Source: Novosphingobium sp. Gsoil 351 (GTDB lineage Bacteria; Pseudomonadota; Alphaproteobacteria; Sphingomonadales; Sphingomonadaceae). Taken from it: a DNA stretch of 64,000 nt. Made by a program: the position numbers and the translations under genes. The notes under the pieces were generated by a model. The model made no database searches. It worked only from the letters and a program-made list of their open reading frames with translations, and had not been told where the DNA came from. Positions within the stretch are counted from its first letter, which is position 1. Each line of letters begins with the position of its first letter. Positions 48,626 through 56,734 of this stretch are shown one piece after another. Where the stretch lies: positions 1,207,501-1,271,500 of the forward strand of contig NZ_CP046120.1 of assembly GCF_009707465.1 (NCBI RefSeq), given 5' to 3'.

Positions 48626-48937
48626 TCAAACTCCCAATGAGCGAGCTGCCCGCCCACCCATGAACCTAAATAGGAGACCCAGTCACCGTCGTTGAACAGT
48701 CGGGCGCCCGGAACCGGACACCTAGCCGCATCAAGAAATCCGACCTCACGCAGCTGAGGAAGCAATAGCCCGACCGGGGTCCAAATCGTTGGTTTTTCCC
48801 AAACTCAAGCTCATAGAACCGTTCTTGGGTGTCGGCGTCAAAGCCGCCAAAGTCGGCCGTGCCGTCACCGTTCCTTTTGGAGGAAAGGACACTAGGGCCA
48901 TGCTGAGCGAGCGCTTCCGTGAGGAGCACTCTGGCAA
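48626..48937 (-). pseudogene. N-terminal part of the interrupted gene, also frameshifted
   Basis: On the minus strand, LLTEALAQHGPSVLSSKRNG leads to FDADTQERFYELEFGK in one frame, then PTIWTPVGLLLPQLREVGFL and LFNDGDWVSYLGSWVGGQLA in another. One extra base in the T5 run at 48793-48797 would join them. The second frame runs straight into the left fragment at 45699-45773 once the transposon is removed. The start is undetermined and the family unknown. It stands just downstream of the integrase gene. Confidence 0.5.
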
Positions 48938-49197
48938 AGCGGAAAGCAGGCGCGCGCAACTTTAAGAAAGACCAGATTCGTCGGCCAAGTGATAACTCAG
49001 TCGACGTTGACCTATGGCGGGGTCCGACTCCCACTTCGCGACCATTTTCCCACATGAAATTAGATTGTGAACTGCTCGTTGGACTTGGAACCTGTGAGCT
49101 CGATCCCCGAGCTGGGTCGTCGCCCTCCGCCATGGGGAAACCAAGGGCCGCATACCGACCATTTTGTGAAAGTACTCGTGCACTTCGGCACTCCTGA

Positions 49198-50361
49198 TTA
49201 GCTGATCTGAAGAAGGAATGAGGACCATTCAGCCATGAGTGCGCGCCGCTGCTCGAGCGCGTCACCTCGGCGGTAAGCCCGCTCGACTTCGTTGCCGACC
49301 TGGTGAGCCAGAGCCTGCTCCGCGATCTCGCGCGGGTAAGTGGTGGTCTCGCCGGCCCAGTCGCGGAACGACGAGCGGAAGCCGTGGACGGTAACTCCAA
49401 GGCACTTCATCCGGCGCAGCAGCATGGCCATCGCCATGTTGGACATCGGCCTTTCGGGGTCGGCGCCGGGGAATACCAGCGGCCCTGTCCGCGTCAGGCT
49501 GTTCAGCAGATCGACCGCGGGCTTGCTGAGCGGAACGCGATGCTCCTTGCCCGCTTTCATCCGCTCGGCAGGCACGATCCAGATGGCGCGGTCGAGATCG
49601 AACTCCTCCCACCGCGCCTCGAGAATTTCGGAGGTACGCGCCGCGGTTAGGATCAGCAGCTCGAGCGCCAACGACGACGTGCCGGGCAGCTTGCGCAATC
49701 GCGCGACGAACGCTGGCACGTCCTCAAACGCCATCGCGTCGTGATGCTTTTTAGGACCCTTGCGCGGCTTCGGCATGAGCAACGCGAGGTTGCCGCGCCA
49801 CGCGGCTGGGTTCTCGCCGGTGCGCAAGCCGCGGACCTTGGCTGCGTCGAGCACAGCCTCGATCCTCCCCCGAACCCGACTTGCCGTTTCAGGCTTGGTC
49901 CTCCAGATCGGGCTCAGGATTGCCACCAGGTCGTCGACCGCTACCGCGTCAATCGGTCGCTCCCAGATCGGTGCAGCGTAGGTCTTGAGGGTGTTGCGCC
50001 ACTGCTGGCGGTGCTTGGTGTTCTTCCAGCCTTCATCACGGCTTTCGATCAGTTCGAGGGCGACCTTTCCGAAAGTCGGCGCTCCCTGCTCGACGCGGCG
50101 CCAGTGCTGCCGGGGATCGATGTCCTGTGCGCGAAGCGACGCCGCGTCCTGGGCCCGTTCCCGAGCTTGAGCCAGAGTTACAGCTCGTGCCGGACCCAGG
50201 CCCAGCTCAACGCGCTTGTTACGCCAGCGGTAGACCAGTGCCCAGGACTTCGCGCCAGTCTTACTGACCGAGAGGTAGAGCCCGTTGCCGTCTGCATGCA
50301 GCCCCGGCGCATCGAGCGCCTTGACCTTGAGCGGGTTGAGCCGGTTGATTGTACGCGCCAT
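49198..50361 (-). CDS. tyrosine recombinase (integrase) of a P4-like element
   Basis: A 387-residue phage-type integrase. The N-terminal DUF4102-like arm-binding domain is visible (DAPGLHADGNGLYLSVSKTG, SWALVYRWRNKRVELGLG). The catalytic domain shows TAARTSEILEARW (first Arg), HGFRSSFRDWA (His-x-x-Arg), and LAHQVGNEVERAYRRGD with the Tyr nucleophile. It starts at ATG 50361, three bases after which the AlpA stop overlaps. It would integrate and excise the element that extends to the right. No tRNA target was found beside it. Confidence 0.93.
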   Translation of the reverse strand: MARTINRLNPLKVKALDAPGLHADGNGLYLSVSKTGAKSWALVYRWRNKRVELGLGPARAVTLAQARERAQDAASLRAQDIDPRQHWRRVEQGAPTFGKVALELIESRDEGWKNTKHRQQWRNTLKTYAAPIWERPIDAVAVDDLVAILSPIWRTKPETASRVRGRIEAVLDAAKVRGLRTGENPAAWRGNLALLMPKPRKGPKKHHDAMAFEDVPAFVARLRKLPGTSSLALELLILTAARTSEILEARWEEFDLDRAIWIVPAERMKAGKEHRVPLSKPAVDLLNSLTRTGPLVFPGADPERPMSNMAMAMLLRRMKCLGVTVHGFRSSFRDWAGETTTYPREIAEQALAHQVGNEVERAYRRGDALEQRRALMAEWSSFLLQIS

Positions 50362-50363
50362 GA

Positions 50364-50537
50364 TCAAGTTGCCAAGTTGCGCTCGAGCAGGGCTTCGAGA
50401 TCGCTGTGACGGATGAGTGTCCGGGTTCCGATCTTGACCGGCCTGAGTTGCTCGGCCTTGATCAAGTCGTAGATGGTCGTACGACCGATACCCGATACTT
50501 CGGCGGCTTCGCGTATGCTGTATGACAACTTGTGCAC
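50364..50537 (-). CDS. AlpA/excisionase-type helix-turn-helix protein
   Basis: A 57-residue protein from GTG 50537: KLSYSIREAAEVSGIGRTTI then YDLIKAEQLRPVKIGTRTLI and a closing helix DLEALLERN. This is the MerR-like winged helix of AlpA regulators and excisionases, which control integrase direction or expression in P4-like islands. It ends three bases before the integrase start, so the two form an operon. It is below the length usually reported by gene callers. Confidence 0.85.
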   Translation of the reverse strand: MHKLSYSIREAAEVSGIGRTTIYDLIKAEQLRPVKIGTRTLIRHSDLEALLERNLAT

Positions 50538-50610
50538 TTGATGATCCCTGATTGCTTCTGCACCCGCTTTCGCAAGAACTACGAAACTGATCTAGGGAAA
50601 GTGCTATGTA

Positions 50611-50621
50611 AGCCCAGGGCT
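50611..50621. promoter_or_regulatory. palindrome AGCCCAGGGCT, copy 1 (before alpA-int)
   Basis: AGCCCAGGGCT is followed after 13 bases by CATACGGACCG (50635-50645). The same two blocks in the same order occur at 56107-56117 and 56143-56153 before the tandem paralogues, and a related GCCCTGGGTTTA lies at 51320-51331. All three stand in gaps upstream of transcription units of the element, as an element-specific operator would. Confidence 0.5.
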
Positions 50622-50679
50622 AGATGTCTGGTGCCATACGGACCGGCCCGCCGTAGCGGCGCCGGTCGCAGGGTAAGGG

Positions 50680-50985
50680 TCAGACGAGGAGTTCGCCGAG
50701 CTCGGCGCCGAGGTCGGAGAGATCCTCGAGGATCAGACGCTTTTCCTCGCTGGCCTGATCGAACCCGTCGAGCTCAGCTTCCCAGAGCACTTCGAGCTTG
50801 ATCCGCACGGCAGCGAGAGTGGGGGAGCTGAGGTCGAGGAGCTCGTCCTGTTGCGCCGCCACGGCCCGTTCGAGAGCTTCAGCTTCGGGGCCCTGGGCCT
50901 GAGCCAGCTTCTGGCTCAGATCGGTGTAGGTGGCGAGGGCGCTATTCCATTTGGAACGGCGAGTGGTAGTGGCTTGGTTAGTCAT
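50680..50985 (-). CDS. coiled-coil hypothetical protein of the integrative element
   Basis: A 101-residue, acidic, strongly helical protein: TYTDLSQKLAQAQGPEAEAL, then LERAVAAQQDELLDLSSPTL, and an acidic end LEDLSDLGAELGELLV. ATG 50985 is preferred to 51150 because upstream codons lack protein-like composition. It lies between the primase gene and the alpA-int operon. No family is recognised; such small acidic helical proteins are common beside P4-like primases. Confidence 0.68.
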   Translation of the reverse strand: MTNQATTTRRSKWNSALATYTDLSQKLAQAQGPEAEALERAVAAQQDELLDLSSPTLAAVRIKLEVLWEAELDGFDQASEEKRLILEDLSDLGAELGELLV

Positions 50986-51219
50986 CGAGTCGATCCTTTC
51001 GCGATCGGTTTTGTGGTTAGGATCGGCGTTGGTGTTGGTAGCACCGCGTCGATCCGCTTTCTTTTGGAACCTGCTTGAGGTTTGGCTTCGCCCAGGTCCC
51101 GTCAGTGGGCTACGAGTCCGGGAGTCTGAGGTCAAGCACGAACAGGCCACATTTTGTGGCGTAATTATGTTTCCATTTCTTGTTCTTTATTAGCTAGGTT
51201 ACATATCTCCTGGGCTCGA

Positions 51220-51400
51220 GTCTAGAACGTGAGTTTCAGATGGGTAGCGGTATAGTCGGAAGCTCGTGAAGAAAATTCTTCAATTTTATCCGCTATAGTC
51301 AAGTTTCAAATCGCCCATGCCCTGGGTTTAGATCATTTAATGTGTTGAGTTTCAAAAAGCCTTATTTCTAGGACATATCTCATTTGAGACTTGACTATGG
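51220..51400. other. AT-rich repeat cluster, candidate replication origin of the element
   Basis: The gap between the primase-helicase stop and the small gene is unusually AT-rich. It contains four copies of a T-T/C-G/A-AGTTTCAAA-like motif: TGAGTTTCAGA at 51230, TCAAGTTTCAAA at 51299, TTGAGTTTCAAA at 51345, and one inverted (51382-51394). TAGTCAAGTTTCAAA (51296) and TTTGAGACTTGACTA (51383) form a long inverted repeat. P4-type elements replicate from repeats near the primase-helicase gene. The assignment is inference. Confidence 0.45.
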
Positions 51401-51449
51401 TGGTCGACCTCGGCCTCAGGAAATCTTGAAGGCCGAGGAGGCGCATGGC

Positions 51450-53876
51450 CTACGCGGCCTTCCTCTCGTATTTGACCAAGCCCGTGACGATGTAGTCGCC
51501 AATCAGGTCGCGCTTGACTGTGAGATTGAGGTCGCCGAGCATCTGCATGAACTGTTCGAACGCCACGGGCATCGCACGGCCGACGTCCCGCATGTGGAAC
51601 GAGTAGGCATCGTAAACCTCCCGGCATTTGCTGTGACCCTCACCAACCACGAAGCCAGTGTTATCCTCGAGGAAAGCCTGGACCGAGTTGTTGATCCGCC
51701 GCATCTGGGCCACCCGACTGTCATGGCTGGCGGGTAAGGTGAAACCGTTCTGATCGAGTAGCCGGCGAACCCCCTCGAGAGCCCACGCAGCAATCGCCTC
51801 GCGTTCCTCCGCCACGATGATCTCGGCCAGGTTCTTGACTTGATCTTTTTCAGCCACCGGGTGGTTAAAGTCGAGGATCAACCAACGCCGAATGAATCCG
51901 CGCGAGCTGTCTCGCGAGACCGGCAGGTAGTTCGAGGCGAACCAATGCGCACAAATCGGTGTGAAGCCGAAGGGGTCCTTGCCTTTGAATTCGCACCGCT
52001 GCGGGGCTCCCTCAACCACCTCCTTGAAACTGCTGCCGGTGATCATCCCATTCTCCGGCAACTCGCCGACGATGTTGGCAGTCTTGCCGATCAGGTCGGT
52101 CAGTGTGAAACGCTCACTCCAAGTCTGTGGACCCAATTGCGCCACTGCATCGGGTGGCAGCAACGCTCGCAGCACCCTTAGCATGACGGTCTTCCCTGTC
52201 CCTGCCCGCCCAAACAGCAGGAACGCGCGCTGATATGACGGCGCTATGCCGAACAGAGTCGCCGCAAACATCTCTTGGAGGGCCATCACACGCTGCTTAA
52301 AGTCGGGTTCACCGCCCCAACAGGAAGCGAGAAACTCAAGCCACCGGTTACAGCGGGTCGCGCTATAGCGGTCGTATTCGAACGGCAGAGTGAAGGTTGC
52401 CCCGAACTTGGGGTCGTGGCTGACTATCGACAGGTCCTCCCCGACGTAGCCGTTCGCGAAATTCAGCCCCCGATCATGGCATTGAACCAGCTTCTTTTTG
52501 CACATGCGCTCCAAAACCTGGACGATAGCGTTGTAGTCGCTGTTGCGCCGGACAAGCGCTGAGTGCGTGACGTTTTTCGCTACGTGCAGATAAATCAGGT
52601 CTTCGTCGAGCCTGGCGAAGCACGCCCCGTTCCACTGCCAGAAGTAGCCTTGATCGTAGCGGATCTCGCCGGAGTGCTCGAGGTACGACAGGACATGAGC
52701 GGCAATCTCAGCATGGTTGTCGACGTCCAAGCCTTCTGACTGGCTCCGCTTCGCATTGAGCAAGGTTGTGAGGTCTCGTTTGCCATATCCCAGAGTTTTT
52801 GAATGTCGCCGGATGTGAGCGATTAGTGCGTCACGGTGTGGGTCGGAAAAATGATCGTCCTTGGCGATTTCCGTGAAAAGAAGGTCGATTGAAGTTGCGA
52901 GCCAGTCATCGCTTAGGGGATTTTCTGCAATACGGCCGTCAAACCACGCTTTGGCTCGTTCATATGTCCAGCTTTGGTCAATATTGGCGGCCGCGATCTT
53001 AACGACCTCTGCGTGCTCGCGCCAGTCGTCGGGAAGCCCAGCATCCCAGCCCGGAGGCATTGTGCGACCCTTCTCGAGATCCTTGATCAGGAACTCGAGC
53101 AGCTTGGCGACACCCTTCTGGGGGTCCATCGCGTCGCCCGAGACCTTGGCGGTGAAAGCCTCGACCCAGTGGTACATCTGCTGGATGGCGTCGAAGAGCG
53201 AGAAGACGGCCGAGCGGTCGATGCCGAGAACTACCCGCGCCAGATACCCGGCGTGGCGGACCATCATCACGTCGCGCTCCCCCGAAGGGATCACGTCGAG
53301 TGGCGAGGAACGTCCACCACTACCGATCTCGAAGCCCTTCGCGCCGAGCAGCGCCCGCAGCTTGTCTTCGATGTCCTCGCCCAGACAGGTCAGCTCATCC
53401 ATCACTTCCCACAGATTGGTGTTCGAGGTGTAGGGGCGGCCAGTGTCGGGGTGGATCGAAGGGGGGACTACACATTGGTTCCCCTGGCCGAGGAACTCGC
53501 ACAGCATCCCGCCGTCCGCAGCACGAAGCTTGAAGTTGCGTTGGTTTTCGAAGCGATAGGCAAGGGCCATCCCTTTCTTTCCGACGCGCACCCACGGGCT
53601 GGGACCGCAGATCTCGCGGATCGCGGCGATCAGCATCTCGTCTTCAGTATCGACGTCAATGATCGCCATACCCGAGGCCGAACCCAGAGGAAGGCCGATG
53701 TTGCCGTAGGGGAACGACTCCATCCAGTGGTTCATCTCCAGCTGGTCGGGCATCCGGGTGCCGAAAGTCGACCAACCCGAAATATCTGGCATCTTGTTGC
53801 GCTGGCGTAGGGGGATCACAGGTAGGCCCGAGTTCCAATACTGGGGGGCAAACTGCTCAAAGATGCGGTCAGTCAC
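51450..53876 (-). CDS. primase-polymerase / SF3 helicase replication protein (P4 alpha-like)
   Basis: An 808-residue two-part replication protein. The N-terminal bifunctional prim-pol domain shows GLPVIPLRQRNKMPDISGWS and the metal-binding AIIDVDTEDE, with later QCVVPPSIHPDTGRPY. The C-terminal half is a D5/SF3 helicase with Walker A GRAGTGKTVMLR, the GELPENG block, and KGKDPFGFTPICAHWFASN. It would start and drive replication of the integrative element. The ATG region follows a short gap after the first paralogue gene. Length and domains look complete. Confidence 0.92.
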   Translation of the reverse strand: MTDRIFEQFAPQYWNSGLPVIPLRQRNKMPDISGWSTFGTRMPDQLEMNHWMESFPYGNIGLPLGSASGMAIIDVDTEDEMLIAAIREICGPSPWVRVGKKGMALAYRFENQRNFKLRAADGGMLCEFLGQGNQCVVPPSIHPDTGRPYTSNTNLWEVMDELTCLGEDIEDKLRALLGAKGFEIGSGGRSSPLDVIPSGERDVMMVRHAGYLARVVLGIDRSAVFSLFDAIQQMYHWVEAFTAKVSGDAMDPQKGVAKLLEFLIKDLEKGRTMPPGWDAGLPDDWREHAEVVKIAAANIDQSWTYERAKAWFDGRIAENPLSDDWLATSIDLLFTEIAKDDHFSDPHRDALIAHIRRHSKTLGYGKRDLTTLLNAKRSQSEGLDVDNHAEIAAHVLSYLEHSGEIRYDQGYFWQWNGACFARLDEDLIYLHVAKNVTHSALVRRNSDYNAIVQVLERMCKKKLVQCHDRGLNFANGYVGEDLSIVSHDPKFGATFTLPFEYDRYSATRCNRWLEFLASCWGGEPDFKQRVMALQEMFAATLFGIAPSYQRAFLLFGRAGTGKTVMLRVLRALLPPDAVAQLGPQTWSERFTLTDLIGKTANIVGELPENGMITGSSFKEVVEGAPQRCEFKGKDPFGFTPICAHWFASNYLPVSRDSSRGFIRRWLILDFNHPVAEKDQVKNLAEIIVAEEREAIAAWALEGVRRLLDQNGFTLPASHDSRVAQMRRINNSVQAFLEDNTGFVVGEGHSKCREVYDAYSFHMRDVGRAMPVAFEQFMQMLGDLNLTVKRDLIGDYIVTGLVKYERKAA

Positions 53877-53936
53877 TTTATTTTCCTTAGAACATGAAGG
53901 CCCCCCTTCAGGTTTCGTGGACTTCCGGATGGAAGA

Positions 53937-54482
53937 TCAGGCTGCGTTGAAGACGAGCGCACCCTCGAGCTCGTAGAATCCTCGAACAGTGGCTGGATCT
54001 CGCACGACGCGGTCAACCCGAGCCGGGTATTGATTGAAGGCTCTCTTGAGGTCGCCGCTAGGATCGGTGAGGACGTTGTCGAAGAGGTCGAGGAAGTCCT
54101 CCCGATCCACGCTCCGACCCGAAGTAAGGTGGAAGTAGCTGTCGTGACCCTCGACGTAGATCCACTCGTGGCACATCTCGATCCAGCAACCTCGACTGTA
54201 GCCCGCCCACTCCCAGGCAAGAGCAAGGAGGCGGTGAATCTTGGCAGGCGGCATGTCGGTTTTGCGGGCGGCTTCAGCGTACCTCCGGGCAATCGGCTCC
54301 CATTCAGCACCGCTGGCGAAGACCTCGGCTGCAATTGCGGCCGCCCCGGGGAGAAAGTTCCAGGCGTGGCACCCGCCTTGGATTTCGTAGCTCCAGTGGT
54401 CGAGGGTAAATTCGATGGCGTCGTTGAAGTGAGCATGGTCGAGATGGACCCTGCCATTGTGGGTCAAAGTAGGAATGTTCAC
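53937..54482 (-). CDS. tandem paralogue 1, unknown function
   Basis: A 181-residue soluble protein starting MNIPTLTHNGRVHLDHAHF from GTG 54482. Conserved features with paralogue 2: EVFASGAEWEPIARRYAEAA, LALAWEWA, the central WIEMCHEWIYVEG, then TSGRSVDREDFLDLF and a C-terminal RDPATVRGFYELEGALVFN. No signal or membrane helix. The leader GGAAATACACC before the GTG is the same as in paralogue 2, and a perfect hairpin (54516-54532) stands further upstream. No family recognised. Confidence 0.82.
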   Translation of the reverse strand: MNIPTLTHNGRVHLDHAHFNDAIEFTLDHWSYEIQGGCHAWNFLPGAAAIAAEVFASGAEWEPIARRYAEAARKTDMPPAKIHRLLALAWEWAGYSRGCWIEMCHEWIYVEGHDSYFHLTSGRSVDREDFLDLFDNVLTDPSGDLKRAFNQYPARVDRVVRDPATVRGFYELEGALVFNAA

Positions 54483-54515
54483 GGTGTATTTCCTTTGTTG
54501 GCGTGCGCCAATGGA

Positions 54516-54532
54516 GCCGCTCGGATAGCGGC
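54516..54532 (-). repeat. leader hairpin before paralogue 1
   Basis: GCCGCT and AGCGGC are perfect arms around CGGAT. A similar GCCGCTC-based hairpin lies at the same relative place before paralogue 2 (CTCCCGGGAG, 55148-55157) and paralogue 3 (GCTCAC-GG-GTGAGC, 55816-55829). A leader RNA structure or protein-binding site common to the family is possible. Confidence 0.45.
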
Positions 54533-54565
54533 AGCCGATGGCGACGATCGAGTTGGCGTTGGGGC

Positions 54566-55108
54566 TCAGCTAAGTTCGTTAAATGCGAGCATTCCATCCA
54601 CTTCGTGGAAACCGCGAGCCAGGCTGGCGTCGAAGATCAATTGTTCGACGTATACCAAGTGAAGTAGGAAAATTGCCGCTGCTCGTTCCGACTCTGCAAT
54701 GTCTCGAAAAAGCAAGATGAAGTCATTGGCGTCCACCGCGCGGCGGGTCGCGAGGTTATAAAAGAAGCCGCCTTCCACAACCCGTATCCATTCCCGACAC
54801 ATCTCAATCCACCAGGTTAGTCGGAAGCTGGCGTACTCCTCGGCGAGGGCAAGGTGTCGGCCAATGACCTCCGCGGGGATGCCATGGTCCACGGCAGCCT
54901 GACTGAAGCGACGGGAGACCGGCTCCCATTCGATGCCGGCGGCGAAGACTTCGGCCGCCAGCGTGGAAGCGCTGGTGAGGATACTCAGTTGCGAGGCGTC
55001 GACCCTCATATCTGCAACGCGACGCTCGAGCGAAGTCTCGATGGCATTGACGAATAGGTGGGGAGGCCGATCGACACGGCCATCAGAATTCAGGGTAGGA
55101 ATGTTCAC
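54566..55108 (-). CDS. tandem paralogue 2, unknown function
   Basis: A 180-residue homologue of paralogue 1: MNIPTLNSDGRVDRPPHLFV, EVFAAGIEWEPVSRRFSQAA, LALAEEYA, WIEMCREWIRVVEG, TRRAVDANDFILLF and a C-terminal GFHEVDGMLAFN. Starts at GTG 55108 with the same leader sequence. Divergence between the copies is large while the central WIEMC-x-EWI block is retained, which suggests that this block is functional. Gene order and spacing imply one operon running into the primase gene. Confidence 0.82.
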   Translation of the reverse strand: MNIPTLNSDGRVDRPPHLFVNAIETSLERRVADMRVDASQLSILTSASTLAAEVFAAGIEWEPVSRRFSQAAVDHGIPAEVIGRHLALAEEYASFRLTWWIEMCREWIRVVEGGFFYNLATRRAVDANDFILLFRDIAESERAAAIFLLHLVYVEQLIFDASLARGFHEVDGMLAFNELS

Positions 55109-55147
55109 GGTGTATTTCCCAGTGTTAGGTGTGCGTCTCCGGCGCCG

Positions 55148-55157
55148 CTCCCGGGAG
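55148..55157 (-). repeat. leader palindrome before paralogue 2
   Basis: CTCCCGGGAG is a perfect 10-bp palindrome embedded in GCGCCGCTCCCGGGAGAGC, in the same position as the hairpins before paralogues 1 and 3. The sequence just outside (GTGTGCGTCTCCGG) also resembles the one before paralogue 3. Confidence 0.45.
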
Positions 55158-55212
55158 AGCAGCAGAGACAGAACGTGATCGGTGGGCGGTGGCCCGCCCT
55201 GAGGCAGAAGGC

Positions 55213-55776
55213 TCAGGCGTAGTTGAACACGAGCAGATCATCGCGGATGAAAAACTGCTTCGCGATGGTTGGGTCGCGCTCGATGGCCTCGACCCGATAG
55301 ATCAGGTCTTCCGCAATGAGGAATTCTGTCATGCCGAAGCCCGACAGTGGGCAGTATTTGTCAACGCGCTGATCGAACTGCTCAGGACAAAGACGTTCCC
55401 CCGTGTTTACGTTGAACAGGGTGTCCGCGACCTGGTCCCAGATGAACCACCTTGGCAGCATCATCCATGCAGTGGGGTTCTGACGTCCCCACCGCCAAGC
55501 TTCGGCAAGGATTGGCGTTGCGGTCTCGGTCGGGAGACCGTTCTCGCGAGCCACCTTACTCAACCCTGCGGAGACGCGCTCCCAGTCGAAGTTCGCGGTT
55601 ACGGCATCTGCAGCAGGTGCAGCACCAGCAACCCGAAGGCGCCATTCCACGCTGGTGTGCGATGGATCGGAGAGTCGGTCCATCCCTCGCGACAGCCTGT
55701 GGTCGATAATCCAATGTTCAAAAAATTCGGGTGGACAGTGAACTTGCCCTAAGGCAGTAAGAGCGGGGTATTCCAA
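55213..55776 (-). CDS. tandem paralogue 3, divergent, unknown function
   Basis: A 187-residue protein from TTG 55776, with GGAG eight bases before it. It begins LEYPALTALGQVHCPPEFFE, which aligns with the MNIPTL-x-x-x-GRV start of the other two. The middle is more diverged (WERVSAGLSKVARENGLP, LAEAWRWGRQNPTAWMML, WFIWDQVADTLFNVNTGERL), and the C-terminus ends RDPTIAKQFFIRDDLLVFNY, like paralogue 1. An earlier in-frame start at 55893 would cover the leader hairpin and is not favoured. It is the first gene of the tandem set. Confidence 0.75.
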   Translation of the reverse strand: MEYPALTALGQVHCPPEFFEHWIIDHRLSRGMDRLSDPSHTSVEWRLRVAGAAPAADAVTANFDWERVSAGLSKVARENGLPTETATPILAEAWRWGRQNPTAWMMLPRWFIWDQVADTLFNVNTGERLCPEQFDQRVDKYCPLSGFGMTEFLIAEDLIYRVEAIERDPTIAKQFFIRDDLLVFNYA

Positions 55777-55815
55777 TGTAGATCTCCAATATTTGAGGCA
55801 CACATCTCTAACGCC

Positions 55816-55829
55816 GCTCACGGGTGAGC
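55816..55829 (-). repeat. leader hairpin before paralogue 3
   Basis: GCTCAC-GG-GTGAGC, a perfect 6-bp stem, inside ACGCCGCTCACGGGTGAGCAG. It matches the positions of the palindromes before the other two paralogues. Confidence 0.45.
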
Positions 55830-55893
55830 AGTCGGGATGGCAGTTTGTGTGGTGGACCAGCCAGCTAAGCCCGCGAGTCCGGCGGTAGTTCAA

Positions 55894-56734
55894 CTTGAGC
55901 AGAAGTCGCCGTCGATCGACTAGCTGGTCAGAGTACGTGCGGTGCGTCCGTAAATCGTGTAAGTATGTGGGCTAGGGCGGGGGCAGAGCTTGGCCCTCGC
56001 GGGGCCGTGTAGTTTTTGTCATTGTTTCAATCCTCAATGGTGTTGGCCAGCTGGTGAATGGTCTTTGGCGGAACACTGACTTCTTGAGAATGGTCTACTC
56101 TACTAAAGCCCAGGGCTTACCGCGGTTTGATAAATTCGAGCTCATACGGACCGAAGTGTTTATGGACGCTCGACCCCACCTTGGGTGGACATGTGTCCGC
56201 TCCAGTCGCCGAGGCTGCCTGTGGACTGCCGGGTCGAACTGTAGCCCTCGGGGGCTGGCCGTAGGTCAATTGCCGCATGGAAGCGGGAATCGGGGGCTGA
56301 GGGTTGGAACCCCACTCCGATCTGCAGCGAGCGGGATTACGCCCCGGGGCCCGCGGCGAAGTGTCCTTCCCCGCTCGAAACAGGCAGTGATCGGCTATGC
56401 ATTGCTCGAGCGATCGCACCATGCCCGTTCCGCCTGACCACTGCTGTGAATCGACCGAACCCCTCATCCCGCACCATTCTGTCGGGGACGCTGATAACTC
56501 TCAGGTTGAGGGCTGCTTCCGCTCGAGACGTCAGGTCCGCCAGCGAACAATGGCTCTGTGTCGCCTGATCCAGAACCCCAGTCGAATCAGTCGCCTGCTG
56601 GGTCGGGCAGGCGGTGCGAGGCAGATCGCAGTGCGCTGCGAGCCCAGAGTTGGATGGAGTGTGGACCCCAAGGGATCTCACGATGCAGTGACGCATGCCG
56701 CCAATCCGAGGGGATCGTGTCCCACCATGTGGTG
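55894..56734. other. long gene-free stretch at the right side of the integrative element
   Basis: I find no convincing gene in about 840 bases. It contains the second AGCCCAGGGCT / CATACGGACCG pair (56107-56153), probably part of the promoter of the leftward paralogue operon. A sequence resembling a tRNA T-arm (near 56299-56316) is too imperfect to call. Open frames here have no family features. Confidence 0.4.
56107..56117. promoter_or_regulatory. palindrome AGCCCAGGGCT, copy 2 (before the paralogue operon)
   Basis: Identical to the block at 50611-50621 and followed by the same CATACGGACCG, here after 25 bases (56143-56153). It lies about 330 bases upstream of paralogue 3 on the leftward strand. 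Confidence 0.45.

Noticed and set aside
56299..56316. GGGTTGGAACCCC, similar to a tRNA T-arm, with an open frame reading SEWGSNPQPP on the other strand, as tRNA genes often give
   Set aside because: The loop is not TTCGA-like, one stem pair is mismatched, and no cloverleaf could be built around it. At best a remnant of an attachment site.
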